A program made the position numbers and the translations under genes. The notes beneath the pieces were generated by a model. It searched no databases, was not told the DNA's origin, and saw only the letters and a program-made list of their open reading frames with translations. A DNA stretch of 64,000 nucleotides, taken from contig JBJXHM010000008.1 in NCBI GenBank assembly GCA_046233115.1, positions 227,903 to 291,902 on the forward strand, written 5' to 3'. This DNA comes from JACOMY01 sp046233115. Its GTDB lineage: Bacteria; Pseudomonadota; Alphaproteobacteria; Kiloniellales; JACOMY01. Positions 28,660 through 38,073 of the stretch are shown here, one piece after another (positions within the stretch are counted from its first letter, which is position 1; the number at the start of each line of letters is the position of its first letter).

Positions 28660-30528
28660 TCAGGCCCGGCGGCGTCGGCGCTGCGGGCGCTGCTGCTGGC
28701 CTTCCTCCTCCTCGTCGAAGAGGGCGGCGAGCTGCTCCATCATGGTGCCGCCGAGCTGCTCGGCATCGACGATGGTGACGGCCCGGCGATAGTAGCGGGT
28801 GACGTCGTGGCCGATGCCGATGGCGATCAGTTCCACCGGGCTGCGGGTCTCGATCATCTCGATGACCTCGCGCAGGTGGCGCTCCAGGTAGTTGCCGGCG
28901 TTGACCGAGAGGGTGGAATCGTCCACCGGCGCGCCGTCGGAGATCACCATCAGGATGCGGCGCTGCTCCGGCCGCGCGATCAGGCGGTTGTGGGCCCAGA
29001 GCAAGGCCTCGCCATCGATGTTCTCCTTGAGGATGCCCTCGCGCAGCATCAGGCCCAGGTTCTTGCGTGCGCGCCGCCAGGGGGCGTCGGCCTCCTTGTA
29101 GACGATGTGGCGCAGGTCGTTGAGGCGGCCCGGATGCGAGGGCTTGCCGGCCGCGATCCACTTCTCGCGCGACTGGCCGCCCTTCCACATGCGGGTGGTG
29201 AAGCCCAGGATCTCGACCTTCACCGCACAGCGCTCCAGGGTGCGGGCCAGGATGTCGGCGCTCATCGCCGCCACGCTGATCGGCCGGCCGCGCATCGAGC
29301 CGGAGTTGTCGATCAAGAGGCTCACCACGGTGTCGCGGAAGTCGATGTCGGACTCGCGCTTGAAGGACAGCGACTGGGTCGGGTTGGCGACGATGCGGGC
29401 CAGCCGCGCGGTGTCGAGTATGCCCTCTTCCAGGTTGAACTCCCAGGCGCGGGTCTGCTTGGCCATCAGGCGGCGTTGCATGCGGTTGGCCAGGCGCGCG
29501 ATCACGCCCTGCAGGTGCGCCAACTGCTGGTCCAGCATCATGCGCAGGCGGCTGAGCTCGTCCGGATCGCAGAGGTCCTGGGCCAGCACCACCTCATCGA
29601 AATCGGTGGTGTAGGCGGTGTAGATGTCGCCGGGCCGAACGTTCGAGAGGTCGTCGTTCTGTGGCGGGCGACCCGGACGGCCGGGATCTTCCTCGCCGGC
29701 GCCGGCGGTCATCTCGCCCTCGGCCTCGGCGCTGGCCTCCTCGCCGCCGTCGGCCTCGGCCGCCTCGACCTCCTGCCCCTCCATGCTGGCCTGGGCCTCG
29801 CCAGCCTCCTGCTCACCGCCCTGGCTCTCGGCCGGGGAGTCCTGGCTGTCCTGCTGCTCGCTGTCGCCCTCGGACTCGTCGGCCTCCGATTCCTCGATCA
29901 TGTCCTCCAGCTCGAGGTGCTGGATCAAGCGCCGGGCGATCTGGGCGAAGTCCTTCTGGTCTTTCAGATGGTCGCCGAGCTCGGAGATGTCCTGGAGGAT
30001 CTTGGGGTCCAGCAGCGGGCGCCAGAGATCGGCCACGTGCTGGGCCGAGGGCGGCAGGCTGCGGCCGGTGAGCTGCTGGCGCACCACCGCGCGGAGCGCC
30101 TCGGAGATCGGGGCGTCGGAGGCGTCAGCGATGCGGTTGAAGCCGCGCGAGCGATAGTGCTCCTCCATCGCCGCGTCCAGGTTCATCGCCATGCCGGCCA
30201 TGGCGCTGCTGCCCAGGGCCTCGCAGCGGGCCTGCTCGACCACGTCGAAGACCTCGCGCGCGATCGGGTCGTGCGGGCGGTTGCCGGCGTGGAGCTTCTG
30301 GTCGTGGTGGCGCAGCCGCAGTGCCGAGGAATCGGCCTGCCCGCGGGCACGCAGCACCTCCTCGTGCGGCAGGTCGCGCGGCGGCGGGCTCAGCTTCACC
30401 TCGTCGCCGACGACGCCTTGACCGGAAGGATGAAAGGCCACGGTGATGTCCGGCTTGCGGGCAACCGCCCGCACCGTCGCCGCTGTCGTCCGCTTGAAGC
30501 GCTCGAGGGGATTCTCGCGATCGTGCAT
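28660..30528 (-). CDS. cobT: Aerobic cobaltochelatase subunit CobT
   Basis: A 622-residue CobT. With CobS and CobN it inserts cobalt into hydrogenobyrinic acid a,c-diamide in the aerobic cobalamin pathway. The centre (about residues 210-290) is a long acidic Glu/Asp/Ser/Gly linker. The C-terminal von Willebrand A domain has the MIDAS DNSGS at residues 407-411 and the later SDGAPVDDS loop. Start MHDRENPLERFKRTT fits the family. It lies 25 bases behind cobS. The large CobN subunit is not in the window. Confidence 0.96.
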   Translation of the reverse strand: MHDRENPLERFKRTTAATVRAVARKPDITVAFHPSGQGVVGDEVKLSPPPRDLPHEEVLRARGQADSSALRLRHHDQKLHAGNRPHDPIAREVFDVVEQARCEALGSSAMAGMAMNLDAAMEEHYRSRGFNRIADASDAPISEALRAVVRQQLTGRSLPPSAQHVADLWRPLLDPKILQDISELGDHLKDQKDFAQIARRLIQHLELEDMIEESEADESEGDSEQQDSQDSPAESQGGEQEAGEAQASMEGQEVEAAEADGGEEASAEAEGEMTAGAGEEDPGRPGRPPQNDDLSNVRPGDIYTAYTTDFDEVVLAQDLCDPDELSRLRMMLDQQLAHLQGVIARLANRMQRRLMAKQTRAWEFNLEEGILDTARLARIVANPTQSLSFKRESDIDFRDTVVSLLIDNSGSMRGRPISVAAMSADILARTLERCAVKVEILGFTTRMWKGGQSREKWIAAGKPSHPGRLNDLRHIVYKEADAPWRRARKNLGLMLREGILKENIDGEALLWAHNRLIARPEQRRILMVISDGAPVDDSTLSVNAGNYLERHLREVIEMIETRSPVELIAIGIGHDVTRYYRRAVTIVDAEQLGGTMMEQLAALFDEEEEGQQQRPQRRRRRA

Positions 30529-30553
30529 CTATCCGGGCCTGTTCGGCAGTCTG

Positions 30554-31555
30554 TTAGGAAATGACGGTGCGCACGCCGGTCTCGGCCAGCTCGGTCCCGA
30601 AGCAGCGCTGGAAGTACTCGGCCACGATCGGGCGCTCGGTCTCGTCGCACTTGTTCAGGAAGGTCACCCGGAAGGCGAAGTTGAGATCCTGGAAGATCTC
30701 CGCGTTCTCGGCCCAGGTGATGCAGGTCCGCGGGCTCATCACGGTCGAGAGGTCGCCGTTGATGAAGCCGGAGCGGGTGAGGTCGGCCAGCGCCACCATG
30801 GCCGAGATCTTCTCGCGGCCTTCCTTGGTGTCGTAGCTGGGGCACTTGGCCAGCACGATGTTGGTCTCGTCGTCGTGCGGCAGGTAGTTCAGGGTCGCGA
30901 CGATGTTCCAGCGGTCCATCTGGCCCTGGTTGATCTGCTGGGTGCCGTGATAGAGGCCGGTGGTGTCGCCCAGGCCCACGGTGTTCGAGGTGGCGAACAG
31001 CCGGAAGGCCGGATGCGGGCGGATCACCCGGTTCTGGTCCAGGAGGGTGAGGCGGCCGGAGGCCTCGAGCACGCGCTGGATCACGAACATGACGTCCGGG
31101 CGGCCGGCGTCGTACTCGTCGAACACCACGCCGACCGGGCGCTGCAGCGCCCAGGGCAGCAGGCCTTCGCGGAACTCGGTCACCTGCTGGCCGTCGCGGA
31201 GCACGATGGCGTCCTTGCCGACCAGGTCGATGCGGCTGACGTGGCTGTCCAGGTTGATGCGCACCAGCGGCCAGTTCAGCCGGGCGGCGACCTGCTCGAT
31301 GTGCGTCGATTTGCCTGTGCCGTGATAGCCCTGGATCATCACGCGACGGTTGTGGGCAAAACCTGCAAGGATCGTCATGGTCGTGTCATGATCGAAGCGA
31401 TAGGCCTCGTCCAGCGGCGGAACGTAGTCGTTGCGCTCGGCGAAGGCGGGGACTTCCATATCGCTGTCGAGCCCGAAGGTCTGACGGACGCTCAGCGTGA
31501 TATCGGGCTGCATGCTGGGCGGCAGGTTGTCTTGCACCATGGAGTCGCTGGGCAT
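30554..31555 (-). CDS. cobS: Aerobic cobaltochelatase subunit CobS (AAA+ ATPase)
   Basis: A 333-residue MoxR-like AAA+ ATPase, the motor subunit of CobNST. Walker A is GYHGTGKST (residues 76-84) and Walker B is VVFDEYDA (143-150); FATSNTVGLGD is the sensor-1 region. It is encoded between the J-domain gene and cobT on the same strand, the usual alphaproteobacterial order. Confidence 0.97.
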   Translation of the reverse strand: MPSDSMVQDNLPPSMQPDITLSVRQTFGLDSDMEVPAFAERNDYVPPLDEAYRFDHDTTMTILAGFAHNRRVMIQGYHGTGKSTHIEQVAARLNWPLVRINLDSHVSRIDLVGKDAIVLRDGQQVTEFREGLLPWALQRPVGVVFDEYDAGRPDVMFVIQRVLEASGRLTLLDQNRVIRPHPAFRLFATSNTVGLGDTTGLYHGTQQINQGQMDRWNIVATLNYLPHDDETNIVLAKCPSYDTKEGREKISAMVALADLTRSGFINGDLSTVMSPRTCITWAENAEIFQDLNFAFRVTFLNKCDETERPIVAEYFQRCFGTELAETGVRTVIS

Positions 31556-31663
31556 CGGTCGGCTGTTCCTTCTCTATCGCAATCGTCAGGCCTGCTCTTC
31601 CCGGACGGCAGAGCGGGCGTGGGGCGCCATTCAAAACCGCTGAGGCGCCCTGGTGCCCTTCGT

Positions 31664-32209
31664 TCAGGCGGTGTGGCTGTAAGCTGTCTTCAAAGTGCTA
31701 TAGGCCCGGTTCACTTCCTTCAAGCGTTCTTCGGCCTGGCGGTCGCCGCCGTTGGCGTCGGGATGAAGCAGCTTGACCAGTGATTTATAGCGGGCCTTGA
31801 TCTCCGAAAAGGGGCTGTGGAGCGGAAGCTCCAACACCCCGAGGGCCGCTTCTTCCGGACTAACCGGCCGGGGAGGCGGCTTTTTCTGGGTCTGCTGACC
31901 CAGCAGATCGAGCGGGTCGTGGATTGGCATGCCGGAGCCCAGCGGCCAGGAGGGCCGATGCCAGGTCTGATCTGCACGCATATGAGCTTCGATCTCTGCG
32001 GAGGTCATCCCCTTGTAGTAGTCCCACTGCGCGTTGTAGGCCCTGACGTGCTCAAGACAGAACCAGTAGTAGCGGTCGAGCTGGCTGCGCGAGACCGGTG
32101 CACGGAACTCCCCCGCCTCCACGCACCCGCGGTGCATGCAGCGTCGCGGCGCCGGTTGGCCGCTGTCGAACGGGGCCCGCAAGGGGTCTGGTGGGATGCC
32201 TCTGCGCAT
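31664..32209 (-). CDS. DnaJ-like J-domain protein
   Basis: A 181-residue protein with a C-terminal J domain (about residues 115-178) carrying the HPD motif in KLLHPDANGGD, and an N-terminal region with Cys/His (CMHRGCVEAGEFRAP, YWFCLEHVRAYN) that may bind metal. J domains stimulate DnaK ATPase. The start at 32209 gives the conserved N-terminus; the longer in-frame extension to 32377 would overlap the bolA leader and looks non-coding. This J-domain gene upstream of cobS is a common alphaproteobacterial arrangement, which suggests, but does not show, a link to chelatase assembly. Confidence 0.87.
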   Translation of the reverse strand: MRRGIPPDPLRAPFDSGQPAPRRCMHRGCVEAGEFRAPVSRSQLDRYYWFCLEHVRAYNAQWDYYKGMTSAEIEAHMRADQTWHRPSWPLGSGMPIHDPLDLLGQQTQKKPPPRPVSPEEAALGVLELPLHSPFSEIKARYKSLVKLLHPDANGGDRQAEERLKEVNRAYSTLKTAYSHTA

Positions 32210-32388
32210 GCATCGCAGTATGGGTGGAGCAAGGCAGCGAGACAAGCGGGCCATGGGGGCTTTTGCCGGCTCGGAGCGGGCGGAAGCGAGACCGGTGAAA
32301 GACTGCGATTCCTTGCCCCTTGACGCCGCGCGCCGCGGCGGCTGAGAGGGGTGGGGGCGCCACTCAGGAAAGAGCAAGGAGAGAGCCC

Positions 32389-32661
32389 GTGAGCGTAGCC
32401 GGCACCATCGAGACCAAGCTGAGGGCGGCCTTCCAGCCGACGCAACTGGTGATCGAGGACCAGTCCCACTTGCATGCCGGTCATGCCGGCCACAACCCGG
32501 CCGGCGAGAGCCACTTCCGAGTCGTGCTGGTGAGTGATGCCTTCACCGGTCTCGGCAGGGTGGCCCGGCAGCGGGCGGTCTATGCGGTGCTGGCGGAGGA
32601 GTTGAGGGGCCGCGTGCACGCGCTCAGCTTGGAACTCCGCACGCCGGACGAGGCTGCCTGA
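32389..32661 (+). CDS. BolA-family protein
   Basis: A 90-residue BolA-like protein starting at a GTG at 32389, chosen because AAGGAGAG lies just upstream at 32377-32384. It contains the class II KH-like fold with SHFRVVLVSDAFTGLGRVARQR and the invariant His of the family (HAGHAGHNPAGESHF). BolA proteins pair with monothiol glutaredoxins in iron-sulfur trafficking and can act in stress response. It is divergent from the J-domain gene and stops three bases before the convergent chaC. Confidence 0.92.
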   Translation: MSVAGTIETKLRAAFQPTQLVIEDQSHLHAGHAGHNPAGESHFRVVLVSDAFTGLGRVARQRAVYAVLAEELRGRVHALSLELRTPDEAA

Positions 32662-32664
32662 GGG

Positions 32665-33357
32665 TCAGCCGCGAGTCTCGGCGCAGCGGCGCTGCACGAG
32701 GCGCAGCAGCGGGCGCAGCTCACCGGGATCAATCGAGAGCTGCTCCAGGTGCCTGACCGTGTTGCCGAGGTACTCCGAGCAGGGGCCGCGCTTTCCGGCC
32801 GCATCGGCGATCAGAGTCGCCGTTGCCTCCAGGCTGAGGCGCCCGGTGTACTGGATGTGGCGCCGATCGACCACGAAGGCGAGACCGTGCACCTTGCCCA
32901 CCGAAGTCTCCAGGTCGACCAGGCGCGGGCGGTAGACCCGGGTCGTCATCTCGCGCTCGTGCAGGTAGTCCAGCACCGCCTCGCTCTCGTTGGAGGTCAC
33001 GTGGAAGGCCATGCCGCGGCAGGAGCCGCCGCGATCCAGCCCCAGGACTAGGCCGGGGCACTCGGGCGTGCCGCGGTAGTTGTGCGACCAGATACAGAAG
33101 CGGCGGTGATAGCCGCGCAGCAGGGCGGGGCGCATCTCGGTGTGCGCAAAGCCGGGATTCCACATCAGCGAGCCATAGCCGAAGACCCAGAAATCGCGCC
33201 CCAGTCTGCAGGGGACGAGCTGCTTCAGGCAGGGGAGGTCGCGGCACTCCGCGATCAGCTTCTCGTGGTCGAAACGCCTGCTGTCAGGGTTTCCTGGAAC
33301 GAGCTCTCGGCCCATGCTCTTGCGCGGCCCCTCTCTCTTGCGCGGTGGCGACGTCAT
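32665..33357 (-). CDS. chaC: Gamma-glutamylcyclotransferase, ChaC type
   Basis: A 230-residue ChaC-like enzyme that cleaves glutathione to 5-oxoproline and Cys-Gly. The substrate loop FGYGSLMWNPGF is intact, and the catalytic Glu lies in NESEAVLDYLHERE. Later family motifs are RVYRPRLVDL and AFVVDRRHIQYTG. The start at 33357 is favoured; a Met at residue 15 is possible. Its relevance to the glutathione-dependent formaldehyde pathway is only thematic. Confidence 0.9.
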   Translation of the reverse strand: MTSPPRKREGPRKSMGRELVPGNPDSRRFDHEKLIAECRDLPCLKQLVPCRLGRDFWVFGYGSLMWNPGFAHTEMRPALLRGYHRRFCIWSHNYRGTPECPGLVLGLDRGGSCRGMAFHVTSNESEAVLDYLHEREMTTRVYRPRLVDLETSVGKVHGLAFVVDRRHIQYTGRLSLEATATLIADAAGKRGPCSEYLGNTVRHLEQLSIDPGELRPLLRLVQRRCAETRG

Positions 33358-33588
33358 CAAAGATAGGCCAATACCGCAGCGCACAAAAGAGGGCCTTGGG
33401 TCACACGAGCCTTGGCCTGGAGGCAAGAGAGCCTGCGCGACCGACCTGAGGATTTCTCGCTCGAGCGCTTACAAGCGCGCCCCGGGCGCACCATCTGCTG
33501 TGTTGTGGCTGCTGTAGGGGGCCTGTCCGGCGGTAGCCGTAGAGTTGGGAGGACTCTGGTCTCAGTCAGACTGACAAGGACTCGAACG

Positions 33589-34248
<660 letters not shown>

Positions 34249-34535
34249 GAGGCTGTCCTGAAAGCGGGCTCGTATCGGCACAGTCAATCCAGCCGCCCTG
34301 AAACAAAGCCGGGGCGGCCAGCATGCAAGTCGCAGGCACGAACATGCTCGATACTGCCGCCTCAGACGGCGAACGAGACCGCATCGCCAGTTGTTATGCG
34401 TCACTGAAGTGTGCCGAGCATGTTACTTGATTGTTATAGTTGAACTTGTCTGCAGGCGCTGGCGTTGGGCCGCGTAAGGACCTTGGGTGGCGACGCTGCT
34501 CTAGGCTAGTCTTAGCTAGCTCAGGGGTGCTGTGC

Positions 34536-36455
34536 ATGCAAAGACGCCTTGCCGCAATTCTCGCAGCCGATGTCGTGGGCTACTCGAGGCTCATGGGCGA
34601 GGACGAGGCTGGCGTCCTGAATGAGCTGCAGCACCTCCGCAAGGAAGTCTTCGACCCGCTGATCGTTGCGCACGACGGGCGTATCGTGAAGCTGATGGGC
34701 GATGGCGCGTTGGTCGAGTTCGCCAGCGTGGTGGAGGCGGTCACCTGCGCGGCCGAGGTGCAAAGGGCGATGGCCGAGAGGCGGGCCCGGGGTTCGGCCT
34801 TGCAACTTCGTATCGGCATCAATCTGGGCGATGTCATCGTCGAGCGCGAAGGCGGGGATGAGGATCTCTATGGCGACGGCGTCAATGTCGCCGCGCGGCT
34901 GGAGGGCGAGGCGGACCCGGGCGGGATCTGCGTGTCGCGGACCGTGGTGGAACAGGCCGCGGGCAAGACGGATGTCACTTTCGAGCCGATGGGGGCGCTG
35001 ACCCTCAAGAACATCGCCGAACCGGTAGAGGCATTCCGGGTGAAGCTTGACGGCCCGGCCTCGGTCGGGAAGGTGCTATCTCGCCCTCGATGGCAGCGCT
35101 GGCTTCCCGCTGGTGCAGTCGCGATCCTGGTCGTGATCACCGCGCTTCTGTGGATCGCCAATCCCTATACCGATCCATTCGACGAGGAGGAGGCGCTGGC
35201 TCGTCCAAGCGGCCCGACCATCGCTGTGATGCCCTTCGAAAACCTGAGTGGCGATCCCACGCAGGACTATCTCTCCGATGGGATCAGCGAGGACCTCGCC
35301 GTCGAACTCGGGCGTTTCAGGGACCTCAATGTTCTCTCGCGGCAGTCGACTTCGGCCAATCGCAGCCAGGCGATGGACCTGCGCGATGTAGGCAAGGCGC
35401 TTGGGGCCGACTATGTGCTGGAAGGAACCGTCCGCCGAAACGGTGACCGCCTCCGCGTCACCGGTCGCCTTAGCGATGCCGTCACGGGTGCTCAAGTCTG
35501 GTCGGAAGCCTTCGATGAATCGCTGAGCGCGCAAAACATCTTCGATGTCCAGATCCGCATCACCGAAAAGGTCGCCTCGGCGGTGGGTGACTCCGACGGC
35601 GCAATCAAGCGCATCGATGCCAGGCGGGCGCGAACCAAGCCGCCCGATCAGCTCTCCTCTTACGAGTGTTCGGTGTATCGCGTCGGATTCTTCGACACGC
35701 GGGAATTGCAGGAACACATCCGTGGCTGCATTCTCCGTGTCGTGGAGCAGGAACCGGGCTATTGGCGCGGATGGGCACAGCTTGCCGACGCGCTGCGGAC
35801 CGACGTGATGCTCTTTACCAACTACTACGAGGGCAGCCATGCCGAAAAGCTGGAACGTGCCCTGACGGCGGCAAGGAAAGCGGTTGCGCTCAATCCCGAA
35901 GCGCCGCGCGCACACTATGCTCTGGGCCAGGTCTTCCTCTTGATGGGCGATCGCAAGGGCTTCTATGCGGCTGCCGAGAACGCCTTGGCGCTCGGCGGTG
36001 ACCGCCGGGTCGAGGGTCAGATCGGCTACTGGTTCGTCTGGACCGGGCGCCTCGAACTGGGCGCGGCCCTGCTGCGCCGCGCAATCGATCTCAACCCCGG
36101 CCTGGTTCGGGAAACCTGGTACCGAGGCATGGCCAACTACCATTTCATGAAGGGCGACTACGAGGCGGCGCTGGCAGAGTTCCGCAGGGGCGCTCAGCCG
36201 CACTATTGGTGGTCGGTTGCACTGGAGCTTGCCATCCTGACCAAGCTGGGGCGAGAGCGGGAGGCCGGCGCGGCGCGCGATCGGCTCTATGCCTTGCGCC
36301 CGGGCATCAAGATCGCCGACATCGTCTGGCTGTTTCGTCGCTTCCAGCGACCGGATGGGCTGAGCGCCGCGTATGTCGAAGCCTTTCGTGAAGCAGGCAT
36401 TCCCGAAGGAAGCTACCGGCCGCTTGACCTCGATGACGTCGGCGACGGCGGATAG
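34536..36455 (+). CDS. Class III adenylate/guanylate cyclase with TolB-like and TPR regions
   Basis: A 639-residue signalling protein. Residues 1-170 form a class III cyclase domain (LAILAADVVGYSRLM with metal Asp12, and KLMGDGALVEF with Asp56). A transmembrane segment follows at about 188-208. Then comes the FlgO/TolB-like segment starting TIAVMPFENLSGDPTQDYLSDG, and a C-terminal set of tetratricopeptide-like helices (about 440-620). This layout is a large alphaproteobacterial family; most members are assumed to make cAMP. The start at 34536 places Met directly before the cyclase fold. The ligand that controls it is unknown. Confidence 0.9.
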   Translation: MQRRLAAILAADVVGYSRLMGEDEAGVLNELQHLRKEVFDPLIVAHDGRIVKLMGDGALVEFASVVEAVTCAAEVQRAMAERRARGSALQLRIGINLGDVIVEREGGDEDLYGDGVNVAARLEGEADPGGICVSRTVVEQAAGKTDVTFEPMGALTLKNIAEPVEAFRVKLDGPASVGKVLSRPRWQRWLPAGAVAILVVITALLWIANPYTDPFDEEEALARPSGPTIAVMPFENLSGDPTQDYLSDGISEDLAVELGRFRDLNVLSRQSTSANRSQAMDLRDVGKALGADYVLEGTVRRNGDRLRVTGRLSDAVTGAQVWSEAFDESLSAQNIFDVQIRITEKVASAVGDSDGAIKRIDARRARTKPPDQLSSYECSVYRVGFFDTRELQEHIRGCILRVVEQEPGYWRGWAQLADALRTDVMLFTNYYEGSHAEKLERALTAARKAVALNPEAPRAHYALGQVFLLMGDRKGFYAAAENALALGGDRRVEGQIGYWFVWTGRLELGAALLRRAIDLNPGLVRETWYRGMANYHFMKGDYEAALAEFRRGAQPHYWWSVALELAILTKLGREREAGAARDRLYALRPGIKIADIVWLFRRFQRPDGLSAAYVEAFREAGIPEGSYRPLDLDDVGDGG

Positions 36456-36544
36456 AAAGGGAGGACTGCGGCCTGACGAGACCGGACGTCGATCCGTGGC
36501 GATTGATCAACGACAGGGACAACCTCAGCCCTTTCTCTCGCGAC

Positions 36545-37186
36545 TTACTTCAGTTCGTCGATGAGGTCAGCGGTCGTCACCTGCCGGCAGTAGCCCTTGA
36601 TCGCGCGCAGCGAGGTGTCGTGGCGCTCCTGGGTGATGGTCGCGCAGGCGTCGGTCACCAGGGTTACCAGATAGCCGAGGTCGCAGGCATCGCGGATCGC
36701 CGACTCGACGCACTGGTCGGTCAGCAGGCCGGCTAGGACGAGCTGGCGGACCCCCAGGTTGCGCAGGATGTAGTCGATGTGGGTCGAGATGAAGACCGAG
36801 GAGGAGGTCTTGGGTAGGACGATCTCGTCCTCCAGGGGGGCGATCTCGTCGATCACCTTGCCGTCCCAGCTTCCCTTGGGGACGTTGAAGCCGGTGATCT
36901 TGTAGTCGAGACTGCGGTCGCGGCCGTCCTTGGTCAGACTCTCGATGGTGGTGTAGAGCACCTCGATCCCGGCGGCGCGGCAGGCCCGCTGCAGCGCCTG
37001 CATGTTGGGGATCGTCTTCGCCTGCAGCAGGCGGAAGTGCCAGCCGTACTTCTCTTCGACCGCCTCCGGATCCATGCCGGCGTACTCACCGCCCTTGGCC
37101 GTCACGTTGTAGTTCTGTACGTCGATGAACAGCAGGGCGGACTGGCTGGGATCCAGCGCAATCTCTCGGGTCGTCGGGTCGCTCAT
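36545..37186 (-). CDS. Isochorismatase-family cysteine hydrolase
   Basis: A 213-residue cysteine amidohydrolase with the full triad: Asp22 (LFIDVQ), Lys126 (VLPKTSSS) and Cys159 (LLTDQCVESA). Relatives hydrolyse ureidoacrylate, biuret, nicotinamide or N-carbamoyl compounds. The start at 37186 overlaps the stop of the upstream gene as ATGA, so the two are translationally coupled. With its partner deformylase and the divergent glutamine-synthetase-like gene it probably serves degradation of an amide or formyl compound. The substrate is not known. Confidence 0.88.
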   Translation of the reverse strand: MSDPTTREIALDPSQSALLFIDVQNYNVTAKGGEYAGMDPEAVEEKYGWHFRLLQAKTIPNMQALQRACRAAGIEVLYTTIESLTKDGRDRSLDYKITGFNVPKGSWDGKVIDEIAPLEDEIVLPKTSSSVFISTHIDYILRNLGVRQLVLAGLLTDQCVESAIRDACDLGYLVTLVTDACATITQERHDTSLRAIKGYCRQVTTADLIDELK

Positions 37187-37968
37187 GGCGTTGGGCATAA
37201 AGTCGGGTCCTCGATGAGGGATTTGAAGCAGTCGGCCAGCAGGGCGGCCCAGGTCTCCACCCCCGCCGCATGGTCGATCTGATCGTTGCGGATCTCGATC
37301 AGGACATGCGGCAGGCCGCGTTTCTCGCCATGGGTGGGAATGGTGTAGTCGCTGAGGTCGGAGACGCGGTAGGGCTCGTTGAAGGCGGCCACCAGGCCCG
37401 GCCGGCGCGCGAGAAGCGCCCGCATCAGCGCGTGCGCGGCGCGGTCGTCGCGATTGTACAGCAGCCCGACCTCCCAGGGCCGCTGAAAGCCCTGCATCAC
37501 CGGGGTGAAGCTGTGCATGTCGGCCAGCAGGCGCGGCCGGTGCCGATCGATCCTGGTCGCGATCGCGGCCTCGAAGGGGCGGAAGATCTCCTCGACGCGG
37601 GCGCTGCGCTGGGCCTCCGGGATGTCGTGGTTGGCCGGAATCTCGGTCCCGTCGCTGACTCGTGGCATGGAGGCGGCGACCTCCGGCGGGCGGTTGCAGT
37701 CGATCACCAGGCGGCTGTAGCGCTGCAGCACCGCCGGCGCCGAGAGCAGGGCGGCGACCCGGCGGGTCACCGCCGCCGCGCCGATGTCCCAGGCGATGTG
37801 GCGCTGCATCTCGGCCGCGGCGATGCCGAGGTCGCCGAGCGCGGTCGGGATCGCCTGGCCGGCGTGCTCGCAGACCAGCAGAAGGTCCGAATCGGGCGCG
37901 CCGTCGAGCGCTTCGACCGGGTCCGGATCCCCGGGGCTCAGCAGGGTGGAAGAGGAGTCGCTTGCCAT
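37183..37968 (-). CDS. N-formylglutamate amidohydrolase family protein
   Basis: A 261-residue zinc amidohydrolase of the HutG-like family, which cleaves N-formyl-L-glutamate to formate and glutamate. Recognisable motifs are LLVCEHAGQAIP at the start, AWDIGAAAVTRR, YSRLVIDCNRPP and ADMHSFTPVM. It overlaps the cysteine hydrolase by four bases and lies back to back with a glutamine-synthetase-like gene, 105 bases apart. No histidine-utilisation genes are nearby, so another N-formyl or N-acyl substrate is possible. Confidence 0.9.
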   Translation of the reverse strand: MASDSSSTLLSPGDPDPVEALDGAPDSDLLLVCEHAGQAIPTALGDLGIAAAEMQRHIAWDIGAAAVTRRVAALLSAPAVLQRYSRLVIDCNRPPEVAASMPRVSDGTEIPANHDIPEAQRSARVEEIFRPFEAAIATRIDRHRPRLLADMHSFTPVMQGFQRPWEVGLLYNRDDRAAHALMRALLARRPGLVAAFNEPYRVSDLSDYTIPTHGEKRGLPHVLIEIRNDQIDHAAGVETWAALLADCFKSLIEDPTLCPTP

Positions 37969-38073
37969 GATGGCGAGACACTAGCGGGCCTCGATGGCCA
38001 AGAGAAGCCAGCTTGCGTCGCGGCGGTGAAGCGGCGATCTTGTCCCCCGTCGGATCTGGGGAGAACAGCAAGC

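Noticed and set aside
37270..38073. N-terminal extension of the glutamine-synthetase-like gene
   Set aside because: The extension is antisense to the deformylase gene; the GTG at 38074 has a ribosome site and gives the family length.
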